Assembly: GCA_017607445.1 (NCBI GenBank)
Contig: JAEVHH010000001.1
Location: forward strand, 7,688,001 to 7,752,000
Reading direction: 5' to 3'
Length of the DNA: 64,000 nt
Source: Histoplasma ohiense
Taxonomy: Eukaryota; Ascomycota; Eurotiomycetes; Onygenales; Ajellomycetaceae
A program made the position numbers and the translations under genes. Below, piece by piece: positions 9,351 to 20,850 of the stretch; position 1 is the stretch's first letter, and each line of letters opens with the position of its first letter. The notes under the pieces were generated by a model. It saw only the letters and a program-made list of their open reading frames with translations, was not told where the DNA came from and ran no database searches.

Positions 9351-12300
9351 TTATCCCTCTCTATCAGAGTGAGTGAGAACTCATAGATGTTGAGAGCAGT
9401 GATATTCTTTAAGATGAATGCAGATTTCCAGATCAGACAATCATATTCTATTCATTTGACAAGGTATTCACAGCAGCAGCAGTTGGTTCTATCATCAAGA
9501 ATTGCTTCAATTTCTCACTTGAGTTCATTATCTTCTTCTACAATGACAGATGACTGTCAATCAGAGATTCTCCGGAAGAGGAATGGATCCTCAGCTGTGA
9601 GTTGGAGCAGGTTTGTATGAAAGACATTATGAATGTCAGACAGAGTGTCAAGTCAATAATCATGTGTGTCTAGCACTTTCTTCATTATATACTTGGTATG
9701 GTAGTAATCTAATATATATGAGAGATAATCTGTTCTTATGTTCTTGAGATCTAGTCAGACTTTGTCTTCTATATGATATCAGATCACAGAACTTCTTCTG
9801 ATGTTTATTTAATTCTTATAATCTTACTGAATGCTGATCATTGAAGCTTCTGTTCATTTGTGAACTTTCTTCAGCTTGTTCACAATGTTCTCTGCTGTCT
9901 GTATAAGACTGTGAGTGTACACAGTTTCTCAGAGAGTCTCAGAAAAGTTCAGAATCTCTAAGTTGTATCTATATAGAAGAAAAAATGAGCTTACATCTGT
10001 TGTAGTGAAATCTCAATCATTAATCACAATCTCAGTGTGTGGCAGCAGATTGCTTCAGTTGTCTTGTGCATAATTGCAGAACTTACAGAGAATGATCTTT
10101 ATCATTTGTATCATTCTCTTGATAGCTTCATCAGTCTCTGAGTGGTACACTGTTGATAACTTTCATTCAATTCTTAATAATTGGTATATGTGGGCTCAGA
10201 GTGTGTTGATGAATTGACTGTCTCTATCTGATACAATGAATGAAGGCAGACTGTGTATACAATAGAATGAGCTTCTGATGAAGACATCTGCAACTACTTC
10301 AGTATCCATCTTATCACAGAGCTGTAGTATTACATTCTTACTGAGTTGATCAACAATGACTAGAATGTTTGTAGAATCTCTGCTTTTGAATAAGAAAACT
10401 GCAAAATCAATAGCTATATCACATCAAGTTCAGTTGAGAACAGATAGAGGCTTCAGCATCTCTTTTCAGCATTTATATCATACTGTCACTGAGCTGCAGT
10501 GATCACAGTTGTGTACAAATCAGCATATGTCTTTTAACATATCTGATCAGTAGAATTCTCAGACAATGATGTTGTACATGATTTCATATTCTGAGTGCTC
10601 AGTTATCAGCAAGTCATGAATTTCTTGCATGATCTGTGTTTATAGAGATTCAGAATCAGAGACTCATTGTCTATCTTGAAAGTGTAAGCAGTTGTCATTG
10701 TCAATCAAACATGCTGAGATATCTGTTCTTGAGTATACATCTGTGGGGAATCAAGATGCTTTACTTTATATGACTTCAACAACTTGTTGTCAGAATTCAT
10801 CTGTCTCTGCTGCTAGTCTTCATTGTTCTTCAAGTGAGAGTTCTTGAGCTCAGAACTAATTGACATGTATATGAGATTCATCTGATTGTGTAGAACTTTC
10901 TATAATTGCAGAGTTGATTAATCAATGCTCTTGATGTTTTCATCTGTCATCTAAGTCATCAGATGGCATATCTTGTTCTCAGTGGGACAGAGCATTCACA
11001 AAAGTGTTCTCTACTTCAGATTGATAATGAATTGTGAACAAAAAATGACTAAGAAACAATAATCAATGCATATATCTCTCAGTGAGCTTATAAATGATTG
11101 TGAAATATTCTAAGTTCTTATGATCAGTAACAATCTCAAACTTCTCAACACTCATAAGTTCAGACTTTCATTTCTCAAGACATCATATGATCACTAGAAG
11201 CTTCTTGTCATAGATCTTATAGTTGCATTCAGCAGGTGATATCTTTTTTAAAATGAAGACACAAGATTGTAGAACATTTTTGTTATTGTATTGCATTAGT
11301 GCCTCATCTACTATATAATCTGAGATATCTGTTTCAAGAATCATATACTTATCTGAATCAAATGATTGCAGCATTGAGATGCTTGTGAATATATGCTTCA
11401 GCTTTTTGAGTGCTGCATCCACTTGATCAGTTCATTGAAATACAGCATCTTTCCAGATCAGATTCATCAGTGATTGTACAATATTGAAGAAGTCTTTGAT
11501 GAATCTTCAGTAGAAGTTGATGAATTCTAGAAAGCTTCTAGTCTCTTTTACTGAGACTGATGTCTCTCAGTTGAGGATTGCTTTCATCTTCTTAGAATTC
11601 ATGCATACATCTTTTTCAGCTTTGATGATGAATTCTAGATAGATTATAGACTTGATCTCAAAGTCACATTTATCAATGTCCACTTGCAGTTCAGCTTTTT
11701 GTAGACAGTCAAGCACTTGTCATACATACTTACAGTGCTCAGTGAGCAATCTATCAGTGAAGATCAAGATATCATTCATGTACACTGAGGCAATCTCATC
11801 AAGCAGATCTCATAGAGCTCAGTTAATATATTTCTGAAATATACTCAGAGCATTCACTAATTCAAAGAGAGTCACTGTTCATTTGTATAATCTGTAATAC
11901 ATACAAAAGACAGTTAGCTATTCATCACCTTCATTAATTCTTATCTTGTAGAAGATCACAGAGATGTCAAGTTTTGTAAATCATTTTGCTTTTTCTATTC
12001 ATTCAAGCATTTCATTGATAAGTGAGAGAGGGTATCAGTTCTTCTGTGTAATCTTGTTGAGTTCTCAATAGTCAATGCAGAATCATAAGCTTTCTTCTGA
12101 TTTCTTCACAAACAGTACAGATGCTGCAGTGGATGAGTTGCTAATATAAATGAAGTCTTTGTCTAGTAATTCATTGAGCATTTTTCATAGAATGAGAAGC
12201 TTGTTGTGTGATATGCTGTAGAGAGAACCTCAGAATGATTGCAGATTCTTATCATCTTTCTTAATGAGCTCAATTATATGATCTATATCAGATTCTTGAT

Positions 12301-14378
12301 GAGAGAGAAGCTTTTCAGCTTCTTTCTCATTGAACACATCTGCAAAGTCTTCATACAATTTGAGTAGTTTCTTGCACAGTTTCTTGAAATCTTTGAGTTC
12401 TAACTTTTCTAACACTTTCTTGATATCCATTATGCTAGCAGTGAACACTTGGATGTTCTTCTTCTCATGTGCTTGACAGATTAGTAGTTTGTACACTTTC
12501 ACTGATATCTGAGTGAGATCAGTGATTCTATCAACATCCTTCTTATAAACACAGTCATCTTCTGAGAAAATAAGACAGTGATTGCATGCATTCAATAAGG
12601 TTTCAAATTCTGTGAGTCATGATAGACCAAGCATTAGATTGTACTCAAGATCTTGTATTTTGTATGCATATACATTCTTTTTCTCATGTCCTTCTACATC
12701 AACATTAAATCTTATCATATTGTAGAAGACAGATCTTCTGGAGCTGTCAAATTCACTGAGCTTACACAGTTTGAAAAAGAGAATATACTGAAGCTTATGC
12801 TTCTCAATCAGCTGAGTGTCTATAAGAGTATAGTGAAGAAAACCACTGTCTATCATTGCTCATACATTGACTAAGCTATTTACAATGATAGAAATCATAA
12901 TTGCATTCACTTGTATCTTCTACTCAAATCTTCAGCTAGCTTTTTGCTTCTTGAGCTCTCATTCATATTTTAGAATGAGAGCTCATCTTTTCTCTGTTCT
13001 TGTCTATTCACAGACAACACAGCATTCATGCATGTGAGAGGTTTACTCAGAGTGATTGTATTTGAATATTGATTCACAAAGTGCTCTGACTTGTCACAGT
13101 GTATGCAGACTTCTCTGACAATTCAATCAGCAGTATTCTTCTCTGAGACATTGAAGATTCTTGAGTAACTTGCATTCATATATAAGACTCAGTTCATTGA
13201 TTCTGATTTGAAGGTGGAGGATGCTGCAGAGCAGTTTGGAATGTACACATTTATTTGATGAAATTCTCTACAATTTTGAAGCACATGAAACTGAGACAGA
13301 TCATTGTTCAATAAATGAAGATCAACACAGAATTCACTGTATATTGAGAATTTTGAACACTCTACACTTCAGTTATGCAACTGAAAGTTCAAATTCTTGA
13401 ACAGTATGTTGATTTTGACAGCATCATCTCAGTCTTATCCATCTGCTTCTAGAAGCTTATGATCAAATTCAGAAAGATAAGTTATCAACACAACATTCAT
13501 CTGACAAGTCTGATTAAGCCAGTCTAACATCTTGACTTGAAGTGTAGAATTGAGGAAGAGAGAGTTGAATTGTCAGAAGACTAGCTCTGACATACACTGA
13601 TGATTCTGACAATGACTCATTCAGAATTGAAATTTTGCTAACACATCATCATTCAATCTGCTATGAATATACCACACTTGATTGAATAGTGAGTCTATTG
13701 CTCATTCATTGATGTTCAATTTGATGTTTGCTTTTGACTTCCACACAAAATAGAGTGCTAGATCTCTCTCATATTTGTCAAGAATTGAAAGCTTCTCTCT
13801 TGAGAGCTTTTTGTAAGATATGAATATAGAAGAAACAGTGAATACAAAAATACTCATTTCAGCAAGTCATCATTACAATTCAGTCATCTGTAGCATCTGT
13901 TGCTGAAGAATGCTTTGTAGATCTAAATTGTCATCCACTGCATTTGAATGCAGCAGATGTTTGTAGAATTGTTTGTAGTTCATTTCAATATCTAAAAATA
14001 TGTAATAATAATAAAAGAAAAGAAATACTTATAGACATTCAGTTCTCTTATAGACACTATTTACAGTATTGCAGTGCTAAGCTTGATCAAGCTTCTTTGT
14101 GAACACTATTCACAGTGTTACAGTTTGTAGACACTCAGACCTTGTAGAACACAGTCAATTGTGTTTCAGATGCTTAGACATGACAGTCTATATAACTAAC
14201 AATAGAGACACTCAGACTCATGAGAGATCTCTTGTAATGACTAGACACTCAGATCTGTAAACAATGCATTTGAATGTAAGAACTGATAACAAAGCACTCA
14301 GATCTTAAACAATGCACTCAGACATAAGAACTAATAACAAGACACTCAGATCTAAAACACAGAAGAATCAATTTGTAA
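9351..14378 (-). pseudogene. Element C gag-pol remnant
   Basis: Aligns with B's interior throughout. Recognisable pieces on the minus strand: protease and N-end of Pol 12617-12856 (starts MIDSGFLHYTLIDTQ), linker 12230-12595, RNase H 11183-11422, and RT around 11600-12150 with many stops. The gag part lies about 13030-13990, and its ATG has become ATA. Lost codons are mostly CGA-to-TGA and TGG-to-TGA/TAG. Confidence 0.88.
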
Positions 14379-14912
14379 TGTAATGAGTGTACTTCAATTA
14401 ATGATTTGATACTATTCTAATTACAGATTATGAATTGATTAAGGAAAGAAAGAGAAAAGAAATCAGAAGAAAAGATTGTATGAAGAGGATTCTTATAGAG
14501 AAAAGTTCAGAGCAGAAGAATATCAGAAACCACTCCACAGTGAAGTGTGAAGTGAAAGAATATTAAGAGATATACATAAGAATTGTTAGAAACTATATAA
14601 GTGCAGAGTATGAGATGGAGGAATCATTGAAAACTACACAGAAGAATTGTTAGAGACTACACAAGTGTGGAACACAGAGTGGAAGAATATTAGAAGCTAT
14701 ATGAAAGAATTGTTAGAGACTATGCAAGTGCAGAGCATGAAGTGGAAGAATGTTAAAAGCTACATGGAAGAATTGTTAGAAACTACATGAGTGCAGAGCA
14801 TGGAGTGGAAGAACATCGAGGGTTATGCGAGGTCACAGTGACCAGGAACAAGCAGGTGCAGGAGGGGAGTTGATTGCGTAAGTTAATTACTAACGGGTGC
14901 TAACCCGTCACA
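14379..14912 (-). repeat. Element C LTR (5' LTR, 534 bp)
   Basis: Same length as its partner at 8817. Its last ~90 bases keep CpG (ending GCTAACCCGTCACA) while the rest is decayed. Confidence 0.9.
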
Positions 14913-14917
14913 GTAAT

Positions 14918-15307
14918 CTTGCATAACTTTCAATATTCTTCTGCTCTGTGCTTCACATTCATATAGTCTCTAACAATTCTTCTGTATAGCTTCTTACATT
15001 CTTCTGCTCTGTGTTCTGTGCTCATGTAGTCTCTAACAATTCTTTTATGTAGCTTTCAATGATTCTCTCATCTCACATTTCATACTTGTGTAGCTTCTAA
15101 CAATTCTTACATGTATCTTTTAATGTTCTTTCACTCCACACTTCACTGTGGAGTGGCTTCTGATATTCTTCCATCTCAAACTTTCCTCTATAAGAACCCT
15201 CTTTGTATGATCTTTTTTTCTGATTTCTTTTCTCTTTCTTTTCTTAATCAATTTGTAATCTGTAATTAGAATAGTGCTAGATTGTTAATCGAAGTACATT
15301 CATTACA
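14918..15307 (+). repeat. Element A 3' LTR, second part
   Basis: Continues the LTR begun at 8736 after the C insertion and ends CATTACA at 15307. It carries three decayed 63-bp units like B. Confidence 0.9.
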
Positions 15308-15764
15308 GTTTCATAACATACTCTTCAGCTATTCTTTTTGTAGTATATTGAATACAATAAAAGCTGACAGTTATATTATTTATTATGATATTCTGTAACT
15401 TGATTTTTATAGACTTCTTTATTTTATTGATAATCACTCATTCATACAGTCTGAATGAGATCTCAGACTTAGAAATAGATGTTTGTAGAAATTAAAAATT
15501 TTTTGATTATATCTTCTTCTTCTTTTTCTTCTTATTCTTCTTCTCATCATTAGTTGAATTCTCATCATTATCCAGAACATCTGGAATCTATGGTTTGAAC
15601 AGATGAAGATACAGAATAGTTGAAGTCTCTTTACAAGCTTGCAAAACAGTAGAACAGTGGATGTTGTGAGACATATTGATATATTTGATGATAAAGATGT
15701 ATATTTGATGATAAAGGTGTGTATTTGATGATAAAGGTGTGTATTTGAATGAATTGGATGATAT
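15308..15764. other. Decayed DNA with a 20-bp tandem repeat
   Basis: CpG-free AT-rich sequence with no recognisable gene. At 15681-15740 a 20-bp unit (ATATTTGATGATAAAGATGT and variants) occurs three times head to tail, with a partial fourth. It marks the edge of the repeat block before normal-composition DNA. Confidence 0.6.
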
Positions 15765-16150
15765 TTGAATGATTCTAGAGATATGTGGATATTTTGGTTA
15801 TTTTTGCAGTGTTTTGCTATTATTTTTCAGGGGGTGGCAGAAAATTCTGTTTTCGCAAGCTTTACGTCCGCCACAATACTTGGAGGGGTTTCCGCTGGTA
15901 GTAGGGGGCACCCAAATGTCGGTATTTCAAATATCGACATCTGGAGCAAATTGGGTTTTTTTTTTTTTTTTTGGATTGACATCAAGCGCTACGGTTTTTT
16001 TTCTGATAGTATCCCATTCCTGGAGAACTGCATGCGCGTTAACTCGTTTGGGTTAGATTCTTCATTATTCTGTGCCTCTGATATGCGCGAGATTCCCTAT
16101 CACACAGAAGCAGTTTAGGCCGTTGTTGAACATAATAACATGGCACTTGA
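15765..16150. other. Unique-looking noncoding DNA
   Basis: Composition changes abruptly: CpG reappears (TTTCGC, TACGTCCGCC). It contains a long T run near 15957. No convincing gene; short open frames across it are interrupted by the homopolymer. Confidence 0.4.
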
Positions 16151-16937
16151 GGGCCTGTTCGGTGATTTTGTCCATACAGTGCCAGGGCCGTACAGAAAGT
16201 GGATATTTGCCTTTTGACAGTGTGAACCTTCATTATTGCTCTCTTTCTCTATGAATATCAATCTGCTTGGTGTTCTGGCATTACTTTTATTACTTACAAG
16301 CAGTTTTTATCATGATGATTATCATGTGATTCCAGTGGATGTGTAGCAGTTGAAAATCCCATTATTTACTACTTTCACACACCGAATATCAGTGGGTGGG
16401 AGGTAGGATCCAACAACTGAGTGGTAAATTGAAATCCATGAAATGGATCAGAATACATGGATTGTATGTCAGATGAGACAGTTGAGATGCTCTGATGAAT
16501 CACTTCTGCAGCAGCAAGCCTGATTAATTGTTGTCTACAATATAGATACTGTTGTATTGCCTTCTGAGTTGCAGTATCACTGTTGCTCGCCATGATCCTT
16601 GATTTTTGATGATATTTGCAGGTTCCAAGCCGGCCAGTGCTGGCTTGAGTCAGCACAAATCATAACTTGTTCCAGTGTACTGTACATCTGTAAACAGTAC
16701 AGATTTAACTTGATTAGATTTAAATTCATCACTTTTCAACTAATTACACTGTTGAACTCTATAAAGTGGATTTTGAAACCAGCTTGGCACTCTTGATGAG
16801 TTATACAGGGTTATACGCAAAATCTACTGAACAGCAGGTCTTTTTCAGCCAGATTAGCATGTACAGAGCTGTATAAGTCTGTATAGCTGGCACTGTACGG
16901 ACTTATACAGCCCTGGACGGGGTCACCGAACAGGCCC
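16151..16937. mobile_element. Harbinger-like non-autonomous DNA element
   Basis: 787 bp bounded by perfect 15-bp inverted ends GGGCCTGTTCGGTGA (16151-16165 and 16923-16937) and a 3-bp duplication TGA (16148-16150 and 16938-16940). Three-base duplications and GGGCCTGTT-type ends are typical of the PIF/Harbinger group. Inside, a minus-strand frame of 93 codons (16375-16656) reads MASNSDTATQKAIQQYL in its middle; I do not recognise it, and it is too short for a transposase. Subterminal TATACAG/CTGTATA motifs recur near the right end. Its left ~90 bp recur, decayed, at 24492. Confidence 0.75.
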
Positions 16938-16940
16938 TGA

Positions 16941-17231
16941 AAGTTTGGATCCGGGGTTAGTTAACCTTTCGCATTCATCCGTTGTGCCGAGTGTGGCATG
17001 CACGTTCATTGTACCGAATAGCTGGGAGAAGCGGTCTGATGTTATCAGATATTTCTAGGACGGATGCAGGGGGAGTTATCCCCCTTCCAGCTTTGACAGG
17101 CTTAAACAGGGTTCCACAACTGGAACGAGAAAAGGGGCAAACCCGAAGAGCTGGCGACGCGATTCGACCACATCACAGGGGCGTCGGGTCCGGCTGAACT
17201 CCCGCAACATTTGCTTTAGGTATCGTATGAA
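16941..17231. other. Intergenic, normal composition
   Basis: CpG-containing sequence with no transposon signature. A 71-codon plus-strand frame (16982-17197) has no recognisable motif and I do not call it. It may hold the upstream region of the tentative gene at 17232. Confidence 0.3.
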
Positions 17232-17485
17232 ATGGCTCAACAATCGACTGCGAAGCAAAGCTGGAAGGTAAGCTCAACCCATTTACCTATACTTCTCCTA
17301 CCAACCAACAGCAAAGAGATGAATTGTTCGGAATATGCAGGGAAGTGAGACTCCATGCCAAGGTGAGTAGGACAGATCGCCACCAGGAAAAGTGCTTAGC
17401 GTTACTCCTCACCAACCAGGCGGAGTGGCGTCGCGAACGGAGATCCATCCTGCAAAATCAGCAGTTGGGCCTGCGATCAGCATGA
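17232..17485 (+). CDS. Tentative two-exon small protein gene
   Basis: Not recognised. Exon 1 is 17232-17267 (MAQQSTAKQSWK). A 44-nt intron, 17268-17311, has GTAAGC at the donor and ACCAACAG at the acceptor. Exon 2 is 17312-17485, starts QRDELFGICREV, and ends QLGLRSA before TGA. The 69-residue product would be basic and helical, rich in Arg and Gln, with two Cys, no signal peptide and no membrane segment. Without splicing the frame meets a stop soon after. The intron is at the short end for fungi and its branch site is weak, so this could be chance. A small organelle or complex subunit is possible but unsupported. Confidence 0.33.
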
Positions 17486-17706
17486 AGCTATTGGGTTCTT
17501 GACTCCTTAGCAATATGCTTTGTGCAGCCCAAAGCCCATCTTCTCACAGCGCATGGACAGCGGAGTGAACAAGCTGGTTAACAAAACGGGAATTGGGAAT
17601 TCCGCTGAACAGCGCAATACAGTGAAAATCTTTATCATCGAGGATTCTGTGCTATCACGCACCTCCAGTGATAGCAGCATCTCTCTTCTCCCGTTTGATG
17701 TATCTC

Positions 17707-17930
17707 TCATCGCGCTATTGTAGCATTTGTTTCGAGAAAACTGGAGGAATCCCCTTTCCAATAATCTGGTTGTGGCGGTGACAAATCAATCGAGCTGAAA
17801 ATGCGCATCTTCGCACTATCGCTTGTTTCTCTGCAGGCACAACTAGCGCATGATTGAATCTCGACAGGTTCGAATAATTCGCGAGTCACATCGACGCTAA
17901 TCCCCTCAAGCCCTTGATGAGCCAGTTGAG
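17707..17930 (-). CDS. Possible exon, unknown minus-strand gene
   Basis: An uninterrupted minus-strand frame reads, from 17930 down, as WTTQLAHQGLEGISVDVTRE and continues through CASCAC to a stop at 17707. It can be entered through an acceptor-like CTCTAG just upstream. The sequence has ordinary codon texture and lies in undecayed DNA, but I find no matching partner exon or domain. Another minus-strand frame (17507-17761) overlaps its end. It could be a remnant of a lost gene or noncoding. Confidence 0.2.
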
Positions 17931-18644
17931 TTGTCCAGCTAGAGGATTACAGGCTGCACATCTGGCTCGTCGCTGGCGATTCTTCACGTCATGTCAAACT
18001 TGTTTTCTTGCCAAATCACTCACGCCATGATTATTTCCAATACTATTTCCAATACATGTTCATCTCATGAATGTCCGGCAAAGACTCTGTATCTGAGCCC
18101 TTGGTTCGCAAATAGGTTGTTTGGAGCGAAGAACAGGGTTTCATTTTACGACGCGAAGTGTATGGCAACAATCGCCATTCATTCATGAACGAATGACATA
18201 GTATTTTCCCTCCTAGCATCTCATCAGGGATCAAGTTAAGGATCAAGTTAACTCGGCACACGAAGAGTACCAAGCCTACCAGGAGCTTGCCAATTCGCCA
18301 CCAAAAGAAAAACAGAGAGAACAAATTTTGAGATGTGCCGGTTGTGGTTGGACGGTAATGGCTGGCACACAACGTGTGCTCCATGATGGCTTGAGTTGGA
18401 CTATCTTTTGTTTTTCCCTTGGACATTTTTTACTTGATTTGGTTCCATTGTTTGTTGTCGTGATCGGATGGCCCGAGTTCATTTATTTATTCCCTATTTC
18501 CCCTTTTTCCTCTGTTGTTCCTTTTATCTTCCCTTCGTCGTCTTCCACATCGCTGATCCACTTGCGACACACAGCAAAATCATTATTACTTTGATCAATT
18601 TCTTGTCATATTTAAAGTGATATTGCAAACTCACCCAAGTGAAA
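17931..18644. other. Upstream region of the CFEM gene
   Basis: Undecayed intergenic DNA. 18480-18560 is strongly pyrimidine-rich on the + strand (TTCCC, TTTCC and CTTCG runs), as is common in fungal core promoters. No recognisable gene; the minus-strand frame 18043-18426 lacks any known motif. Confidence 0.4.
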
Positions 18645-19519
18645 ATGAAAGTTGTTACATTGCTCGCTGCGGGTGCTTTCACCGGCCTGGGCGTGGCGCA
18701 AGACTTACAAGGTGTGTCGGAATGTGCCGTATGTCTTCCACGAGTTCCCTTCTTGTTGTTTTGGGGCTGGTTTTAAACTGTTCAGTGCTGCTAACTGTCG
18801 ATATTGAAAAACGATTAGCGTGGATGCATCGGACGGATGCTGGATCTCGCTCCATCTCTAGGCTGCAAAGCCGACGATGTTGCTTGCCTTTGCAAGAACA
18901 TGGATTTCGCATACGGTGTGCGTGACTGCACTACGGAGGCCTGTGGGGCCCAAGATCTTCCAGCTGCTGCCGCAGCTGCTGCCAGATATTGCCCCGGCAA
19001 TGCCCCAAGCGGTTCCCAAGAACCTAGAGCGACTGCTACGAGCAAGCAGACAGCGTCACCCACAGGCGCCCCTAGACCGAGTGAAGCATCTCCAGTGAGC
19101 CATCTCTTCTGCATCCAACTATCCCTGTGGCATCAATGTCGCTAATAAACACCCAGACGGGTTTGGGCTCCTCTGCATCTACTCCTTACACTACCCAAGC
19201 AATTGTGTCTACAATAACTTCCGGCACTCAAGTGATCACGACCACACTCGGCAGCACTACCCTCTATCCACCCGTATCTGCTACAACCGGAACCGCCGGA
19301 ACAACAGGCATTCAACCTCAATCAACTGGGTCCGGCTCTTCCCAAACTGACAAGCCCAGCTCCACTGGAAACAACGAAACTAAGAGCTCAGGCGAAAGCA
19401 CTGGCACTGGCACTGGCACAACCCCTACTCCGACGGGCAATGGCGCATCCCATACGCTGATCCCAGCCACCCTGGGAATAATGGGAGCTGTCGGCATTGC
19501 CCTCATCTTTGCCTGGTAA
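18645..19519 (+). CDS. CFEM-domain GPI-anchored surface protein
   Basis: Three exons, 18645-18728, 18819-19094 and 19157-19519, all phase 0, giving 240 residues. Intron 1 (90 nt) is GTATGT...GATTAG with CTAAC; intron 2 (62 nt) is GTGAGC...CCCAG with CTAAT. The signal peptide is MKVVTLLAAGAFTGLGVAQ. The CFEM domain has eight Cys spaced C-x3-C-x12-C-x6-C-x1-C-x11-C-x4-C-x15-C, with Asp in CKADDVACLC where heme-binding family members hold their ligand. A long Ser/Thr/Pro/Gly-rich stalk follows (about 97-215), then a hydrophobic tail (LIPATLGIMGAVGIALIFAW) preceded by small residues, as for GPI attachment. Family members act in heme/iron uptake, adhesion or host contact at the wall; which applies cannot be read here. 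Undecayed, apparently functional. Confidence 0.9.
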
Positions 19520-20850
19520 AGCCGCTCTCGTGAGGTTAACTTATATTTGTGATGGATACCTTAGTCAAGCGATGCGTCCATTGAGAGATGTCTGGTATGA
19601 CATAAATTGATGGAAACGTCATCTTTATTAGTATTTTGTTCATAGCTATTTTATGGCCCTTCAAGACCACCAGTGGAATATGCCCTCTTCACATTTCGTG
19701 TCGTCTCTACCTAGTCCCCAACTGTGTCGCGTTATGTGGATGATTGTCCGTCAGTGCCAATAGCATTTGCGATTGGCCAAGTCCAAAGTAGATGGAGCGT
19801 GCCTTGAGTCATTGTGTGTATGAGGATTCAATAATAGGCTACAGTTGAATGGGATTGAAAAGATTCAAATTTTTGCCAAACCACCTGTCACCGCTAGGGT
19901 TCAAACTTGGAGCTAATCTTGCTATGGGGAAGAAGCTTATAAGATAGATTTGAAAGGCAAGAGTGAAACATTATGAACCATAATGAGTAGTAGTTACTAA
20001 ACAAGATGGATGATTATGTATCAACAGACAATGCATATTTTGGAGGAAGTCTTTTGATTTCTGAGTCTCCATTCCACCTCCGTGCCTCTAATCCCGAGGG
20101 GTAAAAGAACATTTTAATTCCACCCTACCTTTAACTCAGGTGAACCCTCCAGACCCTCATTATACGGCCTAAGGTCCTGCAGGAGAATGGAGCAAAGCGC
20201 TGGTAGATGGGGAGATGTATAGTGAATGAGCAAGCATTGAGCCCGCTAGGTAGAACCCGCTACTTTTATACAGATGCTCCTGCGAAAAGATTTGACTCAC
20301 TAAGAATTTAGATTGAAATATTGATACTGGCATTAAGTATTGGTGTTCCATCACTTAATTCAGAGAATAGGGACTGTCAGAGGGAAAATTAGAGGTCAAT
20401 GCCTATAGCCTTCTCCCTACCTCACTGCCAAAATCCCAGGCAGTATAGTCATAAGATTCAGCACACTAGAAAGACAGTGTAAATTGTTGGTGAGACGAAA
20501 CTTTTTGCAGAGCATCTGTAGAGATCCAGCAGATGTAGAGCAGGAAGGTATGTGGTACTCGAGGGATTCAACTGGGATTAAGCAAATAGACAGCTAGTTA
20601 GCAATCTCCATTCCCGTAACTAAGGATCAATCGGATAAAAATCGGATAACAAGAACTGGTAGATATTCGGCAAGCAGACTGCTCGGCCGTTCCGATAGGA
20701 CCTCAGAGTTTCTACCAGCATCTTAGGTCAGTATCCACTTGTTCGATCTTATTTTGGGAGGGCACGAGTGGTTGAAGTTAGCATCAGCTTTGATGAACAA
20801 CATTTTCACGTCCCATTAATGCGAAACTGAGTTTTTAAGTTAAACCCCGC
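19520..20850. other. Intergenic DNA after the CFEM gene
   Basis: Undecayed mixed-composition DNA. I see no RNA gene, no LTR and no convincing coding region; the 61-codon minus-strand frame at 20169-20354 has no motif. CpG thins out toward 20800, where the AT-rich block begins. Confidence 0.45.

Larger units (their letters stand above)
8817..14912 (-). mobile_element. Element C: complete decayed chromovirus, minus strand
   Basis: Full-length copy of the same family in reverse orientation. The LTRs at 8817-9350 and 14379-14912 are both 534 bp, and the target duplication is GTAAT (8812-8816 and 14913-14917). The interior keeps the order chromodomain, integrase, RNase H, RT, protease, Gag when read from low to high coordinates. 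Decay is heavy inside but fades in the outer few tens of bases of the element, where CpG survives. Confidence 0.93.

Noticed and set aside
9387..9620. Open frames on the strand opposite the chromodomain remnants
   Set aside because: They mirror decayed pol in reverse and recur opposite every copy, including B; shadows of the real coding strand.
15765..16118. 117-codon frame across a long T run
   Set aside because: Phe homopolymer comes from the T tract; frame would not survive slippage and has no domain.
19890..19930. GGTTCAAAC resembling a tRNA B box
   Set aside because: No matching A box or acceptor stem can be paired around it.
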